Assembly (NCBI RefSeq): GCF_036688685.1
Contig: NZ_JAQQPS010000020.1
Location: 1-64,000 of the forward strand
Reading direction: 5' to 3'
From: JALYUM01 sp036688685
GTDB lineage: Bacteria; Pseudomonadota; Gammaproteobacteria; Burkholderiales; Burkholderiaceae_D
Length of the DNA stretch: 64,000 bases
Positions 1 through 8,621 of this stretch are shown here, one piece after another. How positions within the stretch are numbered: the first letter of the stretch is position 1; each line of letters opens with the position of its first letter. The position numbers were made by a program, and so were the translations under genes. Below the pieces are notes generated by a model, which was not told the origin of the DNA, searched no databases, and was given only the letters and a program-made list of their open reading frames with translations.

Positions 1-1
1 G

Positions 2-70
2 GATGTTCACGTGGCGGCGGAAACGATACGCACGTTACGTGAAATGGGCGCACTAAAGAGTTGTGTATAA
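2..70 (+). CDS. Possible C-terminal end of a truncated upstream gene
   Basis: Reading frame 2 is open from the window edge to a TAA at 68-70. It encodes about 22 residues ending in TLREMGALKSCV, which looks like the helical tail of a protein. No start is visible because the window begins inside it, and the family cannot be named. Codon use is less GC-rich at third positions than in the rest of the window, as in the whole first 640 bases, so it may be a chance open frame. Confidence 0.25.
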   Translation, partial: DVHVAAETIRTLREMGALKSCV

Positions 71-124
71 CGAGGTGCCCTTAGCGGCCTTCCCGTTCTG
101 TGCAACCAGTCCTACTCGCCCACT

Positions 125-325
125 CTAAAGCGTCTTTGCCTGCCGCTTGCGGTGCAGATTTAGTTGGACAAAATAAAACAGACCTGCCAACAATACGAAC
201 GCAAATGATTCAATGTACAGAACGAAATTTCCGGTTTCTGCAGCGTTCCAGAACTTCATCGCTGATAGCAATAGCAAAGGGAGGGCAGCTATAAACCGCG
301 CATTTTGCCGGAAAAATTTCACCAT
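125..325 (-). CDS. Small hypothetical membrane protein (66 aa)
   Basis: A 66-residue frame with two hydrophobic segments: about residues 10-22 (FIAALPLLLLSAM) and 34-53 (FVLYIESFAFVLLAGLFYFV). The tail is basic, ending RKRQAKTL. That two-helix hairpin with positive ends is what a small inner-membrane protein looks like and is unlikely by chance. The Shine-Dalgarno is weak (a GAAAG about 6 bases before the ATG). Base composition is lower in GC than the neighbours. No family is recognised, and it lies beside a mobile-element remnant. Confidence 0.4.
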   Translation of the reverse strand: MVKFFRQNARFIAALPLLLLSAMKFWNAAETGNFVLYIESFAFVLLAGLFYFVQLNLHRKRQAKTL

Positions 326-716
326 TTACAACTTTCGTTTTTAGTTTATTAAGTGGCCGCTTCTGACCCAGGCTGTGTGAAAACGTGAAGAAAATCCGAG
401 AACAAACAAATCGGCCTCTCAAAATGGCCGCTATGCGATTTTCTTGGGGTCGGGAATGGTCACCCCGCCACGGAAATTTCCAGTTTTTGCGTTTTTTTAC
501 ACCGCCTGGGCCGAAAGCGGAATTGCATCTCGGGCCAGTGTAAAAGCGCAGTTGTATATACTGCAAGTGCTGTTTTGTTCTTCTGGTGAGGGTTTTATTC
601 AGCAACATATAAATTCAGCCTTCACACATGCGTCGTCGTCGGGCCTGGTCCGCGCCTGCCATGCATCGCCTGGGCGCAGGTCGCCATCGACTTCCTGCGT
701 TCTGCCGGGACAGGTT
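326..716. other. Non-coding low-GC stretch downstream of hmgA
   Basis: No convincing gene. It contains a pair of degenerate terminal inverted repeats (357-385 and 490-520) described separately. The longer open frames here are low in charge balance and lack starts with ribosome sites. Downstream of hmgA one might expect fumarylacetoacetase, but no such sequence is visible. Confidence 0.5.
357..520. mobile_element. MITE-like or IS remnant with degenerate terminal inverted repeats
   Basis: The left arm at 357-385 (core CCCAGGCTGTGTGAAAACG) and the reverse complement of 490-520 (core CCCAGGCGGTGTAAAAAAACG) align over about 30 bases with roughly 80 percent identity, both starting CCGCTT. They enclose about 100 bases of AT-richer DNA without a reading frame. 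This is the geometry of a non-autonomous element or an internally deleted insertion sequence. No transposase and no clear target duplication are visible. Confidence 0.45.
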
Positions 717-2012
717 CTACGGCCGGTCGGCCCTGAAATGCTTCTGGATGCCCGCCCAGCATGCCTGGTAATTGCCCTGCAACTGCGGCGAGGCCATTGC
801 CTGCGCCGTCGGGCAAATCACGTGCCGGGTTTCGAACATGAAGGCCATCGTGTCGCTTACCTTGTCCGGCACGCTGGTGTCGGCCGCGCTGGCCTTGTCG
901 AAGGTGGCTGCATCGGGGCCATGGCCGCTCATGCAGTTGTGCAGGCTGGCGCCGCCGGGTACGAAGCCTTCGGCCTTGGCGTCGTAGGCGCCGTGGATCA
1001 GTCCCATGAATTCGCTGGCGACATTGCGGTGGAACCAGGGCGGCCGGAAGCTGTGTTCGGCCACCAGCCAGCGCGGCGGGAAAATCACGAAGTCGAGCGT
1101 GTCGACCCCGGGCGTGTCGCTGGGCGACTGCAGCACCAGGAAGATCGACGGGTCGGGGTGGTCGTAGCTGATCGAACCGATGGTATTGAAATGACGCAGG
1201 TCATATTTATAGGGGGCGTAATTGCCATGCCAGGCGACCACATCAAGCGGCGAGTGGCCGAGCGTGGCACGCCACAGGCGGCCGCAGAACTTGGCCACCA
1301 GGGTGAAATCGCCCTCACGGTCCTCATAGCGGGCCACAGGCGTGAGGAAATCGCGTGGATTGGCCAGGCCGTTCGAGCCGATCGGCCCCAGGTCGGGCAG
1401 GCGCAGCAGGGCGCCGAAGTTCTCGCACAGGTAGCCGCGCGCTGCGCCATCGGGCAAGCTGACCTGAAAGCGGATGCCGCGCGGGATGACGGCGATCTCC
1501 TGGGGCGCCAGGTCGATCACACCGAGTTCGGTGGCAATGCGCAGGCGCCCCTGTTGTGGCACGACCAGCAATTCACCGTCTGCCGAATAGAAAAAACGCT
1601 CCACCATGTCGGCGTTGGCCGCATACAGGTGGATGGCGCAGCCGGTTTGCGCCTGCGCCGACCCGGTGCCGGCCATGGTGACCCAGCCGTCGATAAAGTC
1701 GGTCGGCTCGGTCGGCATCGGCAGCGGACTCCAGCGCAGCTGGTTCGGTGGCGGCGCGAGGTCGTCGAAACGCGCCACGATACGGCCTGCTTCCATTGGT
1801 GTGAAGTTGCCGTGCATCGCGGCGGGACGGATGCGGTACAGCCACGAACGCCGGTTGTGGCTGCGCGGCGCGGTAAAAGCGGTGCCGGATAGCTGCTCGG
1901 CGTACAAGCCGTAAGCCACTTTCTGGGGCGAATTGCGCTGCGCGGGCAGGGCGCCCCGCAATGCCTCGGTTGCGAATTCGTTGCCGAATCCGGATTGATA
2001 GCGGTGGTCCAT
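717..2012 (-). CDS. hmgA: Homogentisate 1,2-dioxygenase
   Basis: Cleaves the aromatic ring of homogentisate with O2 to give maleylacetoacetate, the central step of tyrosine and phenylalanine breakdown, in the cytoplasm with non-heme Fe(II). At 431 residues it matches the family length. It starts with the typical YQSGFGNEFATEA segment and carries the C-terminal iron site region PPWFHRNVASEFMGLIHG (His and Glu ligands) followed by HNCMSGHGPD with the last histidine. The start ATG is preceded by an AAGGAGACAAG ribosome site. The pathway partners (maleylacetoacetate isomerase, fumarylacetoacetase) are not adjacent, so it stands alone next to a mobile-element remnant. Confidence 0.97.
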   Translation of the reverse strand: MDHRYQSGFGNEFATEALRGALPAQRNSPQKVAYGLYAEQLSGTAFTAPRSHNRRSWLYRIRPAAMHGNFTPMEAGRIVARFDDLAPPPNQLRWSPLPMPTEPTDFIDGWVTMAGTGSAQAQTGCAIHLYAANADMVERFFYSADGELLVVPQQGRLRIATELGVIDLAPQEIAVIPRGIRFQVSLPDGAARGYLCENFGALLRLPDLGPIGSNGLANPRDFLTPVARYEDREGDFTLVAKFCGRLWRATLGHSPLDVVAWHGNYAPYKYDLRHFNTIGSISYDHPDPSIFLVLQSPSDTPGVDTLDFVIFPPRWLVAEHSFRPPWFHRNVASEFMGLIHGAYDAKAEGFVPGGASLHNCMSGHGPDAATFDKASAADTSVPDKVSDTMAFMFETRHVICPTAQAMASPQLQGNYQACWAGIQKHFRADRP

Positions 2013-2148
2013 CTTGTCTCCTTGTTATTAGCTGCGATAGTAGGTGATCTGTCGCCCGAATACAAACTGCCTGTGTACGCGGCTTAACGGACGGCGCCCG
2101 GGCGCCCATCTATGCTTGAGACCAACTTAGACAATCGGGGAGATACCA

Positions 2149-2709
2149 ATGAGCCAACAACACACCGCGGCGGCCGCTTCAGGCGGCAAACCGATGGACC
2201 CGGACACCCTCGATTTCCTGCGCCAGATCTTTGGCCTGGTACGCGAAGGCGATAGCGACCGCCTGGCCGGACTGATCGAGCGCGGCATGCCGGTCAACTT
2301 CCGTAACGAGAAGGGCGACAGCCTGATCATGCTGGCCAGCTACCACGGCCACCTGGAAACGTCACGCCTGCTGCTTGCGGCCGGCGCCGATCCGAATGTG
2401 GCCAACGACCAGGGCCAGACCCCGCTGGCCGGCGTGGCCTACAAGGGCTACGACGCCATCGCGGCCTTGTTGCTCGCGCACGGCGCCAGCGTCGAGGGCA
2501 ACAGCCCGGACGGCAAGACACCTTTCATGATGGCGGCGATGTTCAACCGCGTGACCATTCTGGCCATGCTCAGCGAACACGGCGCCCGTCGCGACGCCGT
2601 CGACAGCCGCGGCATGACCGCGGCATCGCTGGCAGAGACGATGGGCGCGAAGGACGCGGCGGCGTGGCTGGTGCAAACCCAGGCCACGCCGGTTGCGCAA
2701 GCATACTGA
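2149..2709 (+). CDS. Ankyrin-repeat protein
   Basis: 186 residues. After a short polar N-terminus it holds four to five ankyrin repeats from about residue 30 to 175, recognisable by GDSLIMLASYHGHLETSRLL, LLLAAGADPNVANDQGQTPL, LLLAHGASVEGNSPDGKTPF and DSRGMTAASLA. No signal peptide, so probably a cytoplasmic protein-protein interaction module. Stand-alone ankyrin proteins of this size often sit beside catalase or other stress genes, but its partner is unknown. The gene is divergent from hmgA. Its stop codon lies inside a very long perfect hairpin (2702-2752). Confidence 0.85.
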   Translation: MSQQHTAAAASGGKPMDPDTLDFLRQIFGLVREGDSDRLAGLIERGMPVNFRNEKGDSLIMLASYHGHLETSRLLLAAGADPNVANDQGQTPLAGVAYKGYDAIAALLLAHGASVEGNSPDGKTPFMMAAMFNRVTILAMLSEHGARRDAVDSRGMTAASLAETMGAKDAAAWLVQTQATPVAQAY

Positions 2710-2752
2710 TGCAGCAACAGGGCGCGTGGCGCCCTGTTGCTGCATCAGTATG
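2702..2752. terminator. 24-bp perfect hairpin, probable bidirectional terminator
   Basis: Bases 2702-2725 are exactly complementary to 2729-2752 with the trinucleotide loop GTG. The stem includes the TGA of the ankyrin gene (2707-2709) and ends just before the convergent hemerythrin gene. There is no T-run on either side, so termination would depend on stem stability. A palindrome this long and perfect could also be an element end or a repeat. Confidence 0.6.
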
Positions 2753-2767
2753 GCCAACCTTGATCGC

Positions 2768-3355
2768 TCAGGCCTCGGCCGGTCTCTTGCTGCTGGCCAC
2801 CGCCACTGCCAGCACTGCCCCTACTGCACCAACCACCCAAGTCGTGGTGTTGCCAGAGAGGCCCAGCGCCGTGTTCACGGCCACCTTGCCCGCTTGCGAG
2901 GCCTGCAGCGCGACGCGCCGCCTGCTCATCTGCGCACCAAGTTCACGGAGTATGTATTCCGACAGCTTTTGTTCCGCAATCGGCAGCAGCACCGTTTCTT
3001 CATCGGCGACATGGTGGATCACCTCGCGCATCAATTCCAGCAACACGCGGTCGTGGCGCGCGTCGTCGCCCGGGATGGCGCGCAATTCGCGGATCAGGCG
3101 CTTCATCTCGCCATGTTCGTGCGGCGCCCGTGCCAGCACAGGGTCATCGGGATCGACGGCGTGCATCGCCGGATAAAAAATCGCTTCTGCCAGCGTCACG
3201 TGGATTTCCAGCGCGGTGCAGATGGTATCCGCCAGAGCCTTCCTGACGCTGGGTTGTTTGTCCTGGTTGAACTGGTGGAAGGCAAGGAATACGTACGAGT
3301 GGTCGAAACGGATCATGTCCGTGATTGATGGGCTGAGTTTGGCAAGAGAGAACAT
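2768..3355 (-). CDS. Hemerythrin HHE-domain protein with C-terminal membrane anchor
   Basis: 195 residues. The first 130 form a hemerythrin-like four-helix bundle with the expected metal ligands: the His of IRFDHSYVF, the His and Glu of HVTLAEAIFYPAM, HEHGEMKR and HHVADEETVLLP. It probably binds O2, NO or iron through a di-iron centre. The tail ends in one hydrophobic segment (TTWVVGAVGAVLAVAVASS) and would tether it to the membrane. The ATG at 3355 is chosen because AGGAG lies 8 bases upstream; the frame runs open further upstream without homology. The gene is monocistronic, convergent with the ankyrin gene. Confidence 0.85.
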   Translation of the reverse strand: MFSLAKLSPSITDMIRFDHSYVFLAFHQFNQDKQPSVRKALADTICTALEIHVTLAEAIFYPAMHAVDPDDPVLARAPHEHGEMKRLIRELRAIPGDDARHDRVLLELMREVIHHVADEETVLLPIAEQKLSEYILRELGAQMSRRRVALQASQAGKVAVNTALGLSGNTTTWVVGAVGAVLAVAVASSKRPAEA

Positions 3356-3512
3356 GGCGCGGACTCCTGGAAGATGGTGACGTGTTGATCTCATCGTAAC
3401 GGCCTCCGCGCGCCGCTGATTCAGTGCACGGCGCATGGCAACGTCGTCCCGCGCCCCCGCGGTATGTCGACTTTGGATTACAAGATGTCGAGCTGGAACG
3501 TAACCGTTGGTC

Positions 3513-4007
3513 TCACTCTCCCAATATCCGTTGCCAGTAGCCGACATCGACCCATTGCCCGAACTTGCGCCCCACCTCCTTGAAAAGCGCTACTTTTTCG
3601 AAGCCGAGTTTTTCGTGCAGCGCCACGCTGGCCGGATTCGGTTGGGCGATCCCGCCGATGGCGAGGTGATAGCCGCGTTCGGTCAGTTGCGCCAGCAACA
3701 AGCGGTACAGCGCCGTGCCGGTGCCGCGCGCGTGGGTGCCGGCAGCCAGGTAGACGCTGGTTTCGACCGAGTTGCGGTAGGCGGGACGCACGCGCCACGC
3801 TGTGGCGTAGGCGTAGCCGGTCACCTCCCCATGGTCTTCCGCGACCAGATACGGCAAGCCGGCGTCCCCGACACTGGCCATGCGGCGCGCGATCTCGCCG
3901 GCGTCAACCGTGGTTTCTTCGAAGGAGATGGAGGTGGTCAGGATGTAGTGGTTGTAAATTGCTGCGATGGCGGCGGCGTCGTCAGGCTGGGCAGGGCGCA
4001 GGTGCAT
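3513..4007 (-). CDS. GNAT N-acetyltransferase, phosphinothricin/methionine-sulfone type
   Basis: 164 residues, full length for the PAT/MddA/YncA branch of the GNAT fold. Visible marks are the N-terminal LRPAQPDDAAAIAAIYNHYI, the segment SISFEETTVD typical of this branch, the acetyl-CoA loop ARGTGTALYRLLL, and the closing NPASVALHEKLGFEKVALFKEVGRKFG. Members acetylate the amino group of phosphinothricin, methionine sulfone or related amino acids; the substrate here is not known. Monocistronic, downstream of the MFS gene on the same strand but separated from it by a strong terminator. Confidence 0.88.
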   Translation of the reverse strand: MHLRPAQPDDAAAIAAIYNHYILTTSISFEETTVDAGEIARRMASVGDAGLPYLVAEDHGEVTGYAYATAWRVRPAYRNSVETSVYLAAGTHARGTGTALYRLLLAQLTERGYHLAIGGIAQPNPASVALHEKLGFEKVALFKEVGRKFGQWVDVGYWQRILGE

Positions 4008-4033
4008 GGTGTCGAATTGGCAAAATCACGTTC

Positions 4034-4060
4034 AAAAAAAACCCCGGACGAATCCGGGGT
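4034..4060 (-). terminator. Rho-independent terminator of the MFS gene
   Basis: On the minus strand an 8-bp stem (ACCCCGGA with TCCGGGGT, 4041-4048 and 4053-4060), a tetraloop and then a run of seven or more T. It sits just after the stop of the transporter at 4081 and before the acetyltransferase. Confidence 0.88.
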
Positions 4061-4080
4061 CATGGAAAGCAGGCGAGTGA

Positions 4081-5421
4081 CTAGTCGCGGATTTCCAGTT
4101 TGCGGTTCAGGCTCAGCGCGGCCAGCGAAGCGAGTGCACCGGAGAGCAGGTACAGGCTGACGTAGCCGAGGCCGAAGTTGGCAGACAGGCCCAGCGCAAC
4201 CAGCGGTGCGAATGCGGCGCCGACCAGCCAGGCCAGGTCCGACGTCAAGGCCGCGCCGGTGTAGCGGTATTTCGGCTGGAAGTTGGCGGTGACGGCGCCG
4301 GCAGCCTGGCCGTACGACAGGCCCAGCAGCGAGAAGCCCACCAGGATATAGATGTTCTGGCCGGCCTCGCCGCCGCCCATCAGGGTTGGCACGAAGGCGG
4401 AGAACACGGCGATCAGCACGGCCAGGGTGCCCAGCGTGGTGCGGCGGCCGAACTTGTCGGCGATCAGGCCCGACAGCAGCGTACCGATGATGGCAAGGCC
4501 CGCGCCCCACATTTGCAGATACAGGAAGTCGGCCGGGGTGCGGGTATCGTACAGCGAGACCCACGACAGCGGGAACACGGTCACCAGGTGGAACAGCGCG
4601 TAGCTGGCCAGTGCCGCCAAGGCGCCGATGACAATATTGCTGCCTTGGGTTTTTGACAGCTCGACCACGCCGGTTGGCTCCAGCTCGTTTTCGTCCAGCA
4701 GGCGCACATATTCAGGCGTCGAGACCAGGCGCAGGCGGGCGAACAGCGCCACCACGTTGATGGCGAAGGCGACAAAGAACGGATAGCGCCAGCCCCAGAC
4801 CAGGAAGTCCTCGGAGGTCAGGCTGGTCATCATGAAGGCGAACAGGCCAGCAGCGATCAGGAAGCCCACCGGTGCGCCCAGCTGGCCAAGCATGGCGTAC
4901 CATCCACGCTTGCCTTCGGGGGCGCTGAGCGCCAGCAGCGACGGTAAGCCATCCCACGAGCCGCCCTGCGCCACGCCCTGGCCGCAGCGCATCACGGCCA
5001 GCAGGATGATCGCCACGCTGCCCAATTGGGCGTAGCCCGGGAGGAAGGCGATGACACAGGTCGACAGGCCCATCAGGAACAGGGCGATGGTCAGTTTGGC
5101 TTCGCGCGAAAAGCGGCGCTGGATCGCCATGAACACCACGGTCCCGATCGGGCGTGCAATGAAGGCGAGGGCGAACACCGCAAAGGAGTAGAGTGTGCCT
5201 TCGAGGCGGTCGGCGAACGGAAAAAACAGCGCCGGGAACACCAGTACCGAGGCGATCGCATACACGAAGAAATCGAAGTATTCCGATGCGCGGCCAATGA
5301 TCACGCCAACGGCGATTTCGCCGGGATGGATGTCATGCTCGCGCGCGTTGATGTTGCGAATGCCACTGGTAGGAGAGGACAGGGGGGCGACGCCAGGGTC
5401 TTTTATCGTATTGCTTTGCAT
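4081..5421 (-). CDS. MFS transporter of the metabolite:H+ symporter family, degenerate signature
   Basis: 446 residues with 12 predicted membrane helices. It matches the MHS branch (ProP, ShiA, KgtP): SEYFDFFVYAIASVLVFPALFF in helix 1 and FALAFIARPIGTVVF in helix 2. The usual GDRxGRK loop between helices 2 and 3 is replaced by IQRRFSREAKL, and the GLGLGGEWGG motif of helix 4 by GVAQGGSWDG. The second-half loop ADKFGRRTT is retained. It is therefore a divergent member; compare its paralogue at 19963-21255, which keeps all motifs. Substrate unknown, probably an organic acid. Confidence 0.85.
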   Translation of the reverse strand: MQSNTIKDPGVAPLSSPTSGIRNINAREHDIHPGEIAVGVIIGRASEYFDFFVYAIASVLVFPALFFPFADRLEGTLYSFAVFALAFIARPIGTVVFMAIQRRFSREAKLTIALFLMGLSTCVIAFLPGYAQLGSVAIILLAVMRCGQGVAQGGSWDGLPSLLALSAPEGKRGWYAMLGQLGAPVGFLIAAGLFAFMMTSLTSEDFLVWGWRYPFFVAFAINVVALFARLRLVSTPEYVRLLDENELEPTGVVELSKTQGSNIVIGALAALASYALFHLVTVFPLSWVSLYDTRTPADFLYLQMWGAGLAIIGTLLSGLIADKFGRRTTLGTLAVLIAVFSAFVPTLMGGGEAGQNIYILVGFSLLGLSYGQAAGAVTANFQPKYRYTGAALTSDLAWLVGAAFAPLVALGLSANFGLGYVSLYLLSGALASLAALSLNRKLEIRD

Positions 5422-5595
5422 GGTGCACCTATCAAAGTTTGAGTCTTATGGTTCCGCAGCACATCAAACTTCCTGTGGCCATCCTCGTCGTGCAATTGAT
5501 ATGGCACCAGGGTGGGACAATTCGTCCAATGTGCAAACAGCGTCCTATGGCATTACAGTAACATGTTATCAATCCAAAGTAGCGCACAACACCGC

Positions 5596-6615
5596 ATGAT
5601 TTCTAAGATCGCCCGTCGCGGAATTCCCCTCCTTTCCCTCGCTTCTCTCGCCGGTTGCAACACCGTCGTGTTTAACGCGGGTGGAGATATTGCCGCCCAG
5701 CAGGGACAACTCATTATTGTCTCAGTGCTGTTGATGCTGTTGATCGTTGTTCCGGTCATCGTTGCCACCTTGTATTTCGCGTGGCGCTATCGCCAGGGCA
5801 ACACTACAGCGCCCTATTCACCTGATTGGGACCACTCTACCCGTCTGGAACTGCTGATCTGGGGCGCACCGCTCCTGATCATTATCGCGCTCGGCCTGAT
5901 CACCTGGATCAGTACCCACCTGCTCGAACCATCGCGTCCGCTGACGCGTCTGTCCGAAGGCCGCCCGATCCCGGCCTCCACCAAGCCGATCATCGTGCAA
6001 GTGGTCGCACTCGACTGGAAATGGCTGTTCATCTATCCGGAGCAGGGTATCGCCACGGTCAATGAACTGGTCACGCCAATCGATGTGCCGGTGCGCTTCA
6101 AGATTACCGCGTCGACCGTGATGAACTCGTTCTACATTCCGACCCTGGCCGGCCAGATCTACGCCATGCCGGGTATGGAAACGACGATGAATGCGGTGAT
6201 GAACAAGACCGGCACCTTCCGCGGCTTTTCGGCCAACTACAGCGGCGCGGGTTTCTCGCACATGCGCTTCGATTACAAGGCCACCTCGGCTGCGGACTTC
6301 GACGCCTGGGTCGCGAAGACCAAAGCTGGCGGCGGCGCACTGAACCGTACTAACTACGTCGAACTGGCCAAGCCGAGCGAAAAGCACCCGGTCGAGTTTT
6401 ACGGCGCGATTGATCCTGAGCTCTACAGCAAGATCCTGAACATGTGCGTGGTAGAAGGCACCCCGTGCATGAACAAGACGATGGCTGCGGATGCCCAGCG
6501 CGCCAAAGGTGACATGGCAATGAAAGAATTGCCAAAAGAAGAAATTGCCCGTCGCGTGGCTGCTCAGGCAGCTGCCGAGGTTTGCACTACGCCAACCAAA
6601 ACTGAAAAGAAGTAA
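5596..6615 (+). CDS. cyoA: Cytochrome bo3 ubiquinol oxidase subunit II
   Basis: Subunit II of the proton-pumping quinol oxidase. The start at 5596 gives a lipoprotein signal with lipobox LAGC (Cys21), as in CyoA. Two transmembrane helices follow (LIIVSVLLMLLIVVPVIVATL and a second near residues 95-115), then a periplasmic cupredoxin domain (VVALDWKWLFIYPEQGIATVNEL, MPGMETTMNAV) lacking CuA ligands, as expected for a quinol oxidase. The upstream ATG at 5563 is possible but would spoil the signal peptide. First gene of an overlapping unit that runs to regA. Confidence 0.95.
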   Translation: MISKIARRGIPLLSLASLAGCNTVVFNAGGDIAAQQGQLIIVSVLLMLLIVVPVIVATLYFAWRYRQGNTTAPYSPDWDHSTRLELLIWGAPLLIIIALGLITWISTHLLEPSRPLTRLSEGRPIPASTKPIIVQVVALDWKWLFIYPEQGIATVNELVTPIDVPVRFKITASTVMNSFYIPTLAGQIYAMPGMETTMNAVMNKTGTFRGFSANYSGAGFSHMRFDYKATSAADFDAWVAKTKAGGGALNRTNYVELAKPSEKHPVEFYGAIDPELYSKILNMCVVEGTPCMNKTMAADAQRAKGDMAMKELPKEEIARRVAAQAAAEVCTTPTKTEKK

Positions 6616-6617
6616 AG

Positions 6618-8621
6618 ATGCTAGACCACATTGATCTGACGAAGCTTATCTTCGGTCGGCTGAGCTGGGATGCCATTCCCTTCCATGAGCCGATCCTGCT
6701 CGCTACTTTCGCCATGGTTGGCGTCGGTGGCCTGGCCGTCCTCGCACTGTTGACGAAATTCAAGCTGTGGGGCCCGCTGTGGCGCAACTGGTTCACCAGT
6801 ATCGACCACAAAAAAATCGGCATCATGTACATGATCCTGGGCCTGGTCATGTTCCTGCGCGGCTTTGCCGATGCACTGATGATGCGTGCGCAGCAGGCAT
6901 TTTCCTTTGGTGACGCGAATGGCTTCCTGCCGCCGCACCACTACGACCAGGTCTTCACCGCCCACGGCGTGATCATGATCTTCTTCGTGGCGATGCCGAT
7001 GGTAACGGGCCTGATGAACTACGTGGTGCCGCTGCAGATCGGCGCGCGCGACGTCGCCTTCCCGTTCCTGAACAATTTCTCGTTCTGGATGACGGCGTTC
7101 GGCGGCGTGCTGGTGATGGCCTCGCTGTTCGTGGGTGAATTTGCCCGCACCGGCTGGCTCGCCTATCCACCGCTGTCCGGCATTCTGGCCAGTCCCGATG
7201 TCGGCGTCGACTATTACATCTGGTCGCTGCAGGTGGCCGGGGTCGGTACGCTGCTCTCGGGCGTGAACCTGATCGCCACCATCGTCAAGATGCGCGCACC
7301 GGGCATGGACATGATGAAGATGCCTATCTTCGTCTGGACCGCACTGTGCACCAACATCCTGATCGTCGCTGCCTTCCCGGTGCTGACCGCCGTGCTGGCC
7401 ATGCTGGGCATGGACCGCAGCATGGGTACCCACTTCTTCACCAGCGAACTGGGCGGCAACGCCATGATGTATGTGAACCTGATCTGGATCTGGGGTCACC
7501 CTGAGGTCTACATCCTGATTCTGCCAGCGTTTGGTATCTATTCGGAAGTCGTCTCCACCTTCTGCGGCAAGCGCCTGTTCGGCTACAGCTCGATGGTGTA
7601 CGCAACCCTGGTCATCACGCTGCTGTCCTACCTGGTCTGGCTGCACCACTTCTTCACGATGGGCTCCGGCGCGTCGGTGAACTCGTTCTTCGGCATTACC
7701 ACGATGATCATCTCGATTCCGACCGGCGCGAAGATCTTCAACTGGCTGTTCACGATGTACCACGGCAAAATTCGCTACGAATTGCCGATGATGTGGACCG
7801 TCGCCTTCATGGTGACCTTCACGGTCGGCGGCATGACCGGCGTGATGCTGGCCATTCCATCGGCTGACTTCGTGCTGCACAACTCGCTGTTCCTGATCGC
7901 CCACTTCCACAATGTGATCATCGGCGGCGTCCTGTTCGGCATGTTCGCCGGTATCAATTACTGGTTCCCGAAAGCGTTCGGCTACAAGCTTGACGACTTC
8001 TGGGGCAAGGTATCGTTCTGGCTGTGGGTGGTCGGTTTCTGGGTCGCGTTCACGCCGCCGTACATCCTGGGCTTCATGGGCGTTACCCGCCGCATGAGTC
8101 ACTTCGAAGATACCTCGATCCAGTGGCTGTTCCAGATCTCGCTGGTCGGCACCCTGATGATTGCCGCTGGTATCGGCGCGATGTTCATCCAGTTCGGTGT
8201 CAGCTTCATGCGTCGCAAGCAATTGCGTGATGTGACGGGTGACCCATGGAATGGTCGTACGCTGGAGTGGGCCACCTCGTCGCCACCGCCGGACTACAAC
8301 TTCGCCTTCACCCCGCGTGTGCATGACAACGATACCTGGGCCGACATGAAGAAGATGAAGTACACGCGTCCGCTGACCGGTTTCAAGGCGATCCACATGC
8401 CGAAGAACACCTGGGCCGGCTTCGTGATCGCTGCCTTGTCCGCCGTGGTGGGTTTCGCGATCATCTGGCACATGTGGCTGCTGGCCGTGGTTGGCATGGT
8501 CGCCCTGGTCGGCACCGTGATCGCCCACACCTTCAACTACAAGCGCGATTACTACATCCCTGCGGAAGAAGTCGCTGCAACGGAACTTGCTCACACTCGT
8601 TTGCTGGAAAGCCATGTCTGA
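6618..8621 (+). CDS. cyoB: Cytochrome bo3 ubiquinol oxidase subunit I
   Basis: The catalytic heme-copper subunit, 667 residues with about 15 helices. It has the CuB and crosslinked Tyr motif GHPEVYILILPAFG, the two-histidine LHHFFTMG, and the heme ligand region LIAHFHNVIIGGVLFG. It reduces O2 to water with ubiquinol electrons and pumps protons across the inner membrane. It starts 2 bases after the cyoA stop. A 677-codon antisense frame over the same bases is a composition artefact. Confidence 0.97.
   Translation: MLDHIDLTKLIFGRLSWDAIPFHEPILLATFAMVGVGGLAVLALLTKFKLWGPLWRNWFTSIDHKKIGIMYMILGLVMFLRGFADALMMRAQQAFSFGDANGFLPPHHYDQVFTAHGVIMIFFVAMPMVTGLMNYVVPLQIGARDVAFPFLNNFSFWMTAFGGVLVMASLFVGEFARTGWLAYPPLSGILASPDVGVDYYIWSLQVAGVGTLLSGVNLIATIVKMRAPGMDMMKMPIFVWTALCTNILIVAAFPVLTAVLAMLGMDRSMGTHFFTSELGGNAMMYVNLIWIWGHPEVYILILPAFGIYSEVVSTFCGKRLFGYSSMVYATLVITLLSYLVWLHHFFTMGSGASVNSFFGITTMIISIPTGAKIFNWLFTMYHGKIRYELPMMWTVAFMVTFTVGGMTGVMLAIPSADFVLHNSLFLIAHFHNVIIGGVLFGMFAGINYWFPKAFGYKLDDFWGKVSFWLWVVGFWVAFTPPYILGFMGVTRRMSHFEDTSIQWLFQISLVGTLMIAAGIGAMFIQFGVSFMRRKQLRDVTGDPWNGRTLEWATSSPPPDYNFAFTPRVHDNDTWADMKKMKYTRPLTGFKAIHMPKNTWAGFVIAALSAVVGFAIIWHMWLLAVVGMVALVGTVIAHTFNYKRDYYIPAEEVAATELAHTRLLESHV

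Noticed and set aside
444..1892. 482-codon plus-strand frame opposite hmgA
   Set aside because: It runs antisense to a clear hmgA with full family conservation, has no ribosome site and no domain; a high-GC shadow.
5422..5595. FNR box before cyoA
   Set aside because: Only partial repeats (TCAAAGTTTGA, ATCAAACTT) without TTGAT-N4-ATCAA geometry.
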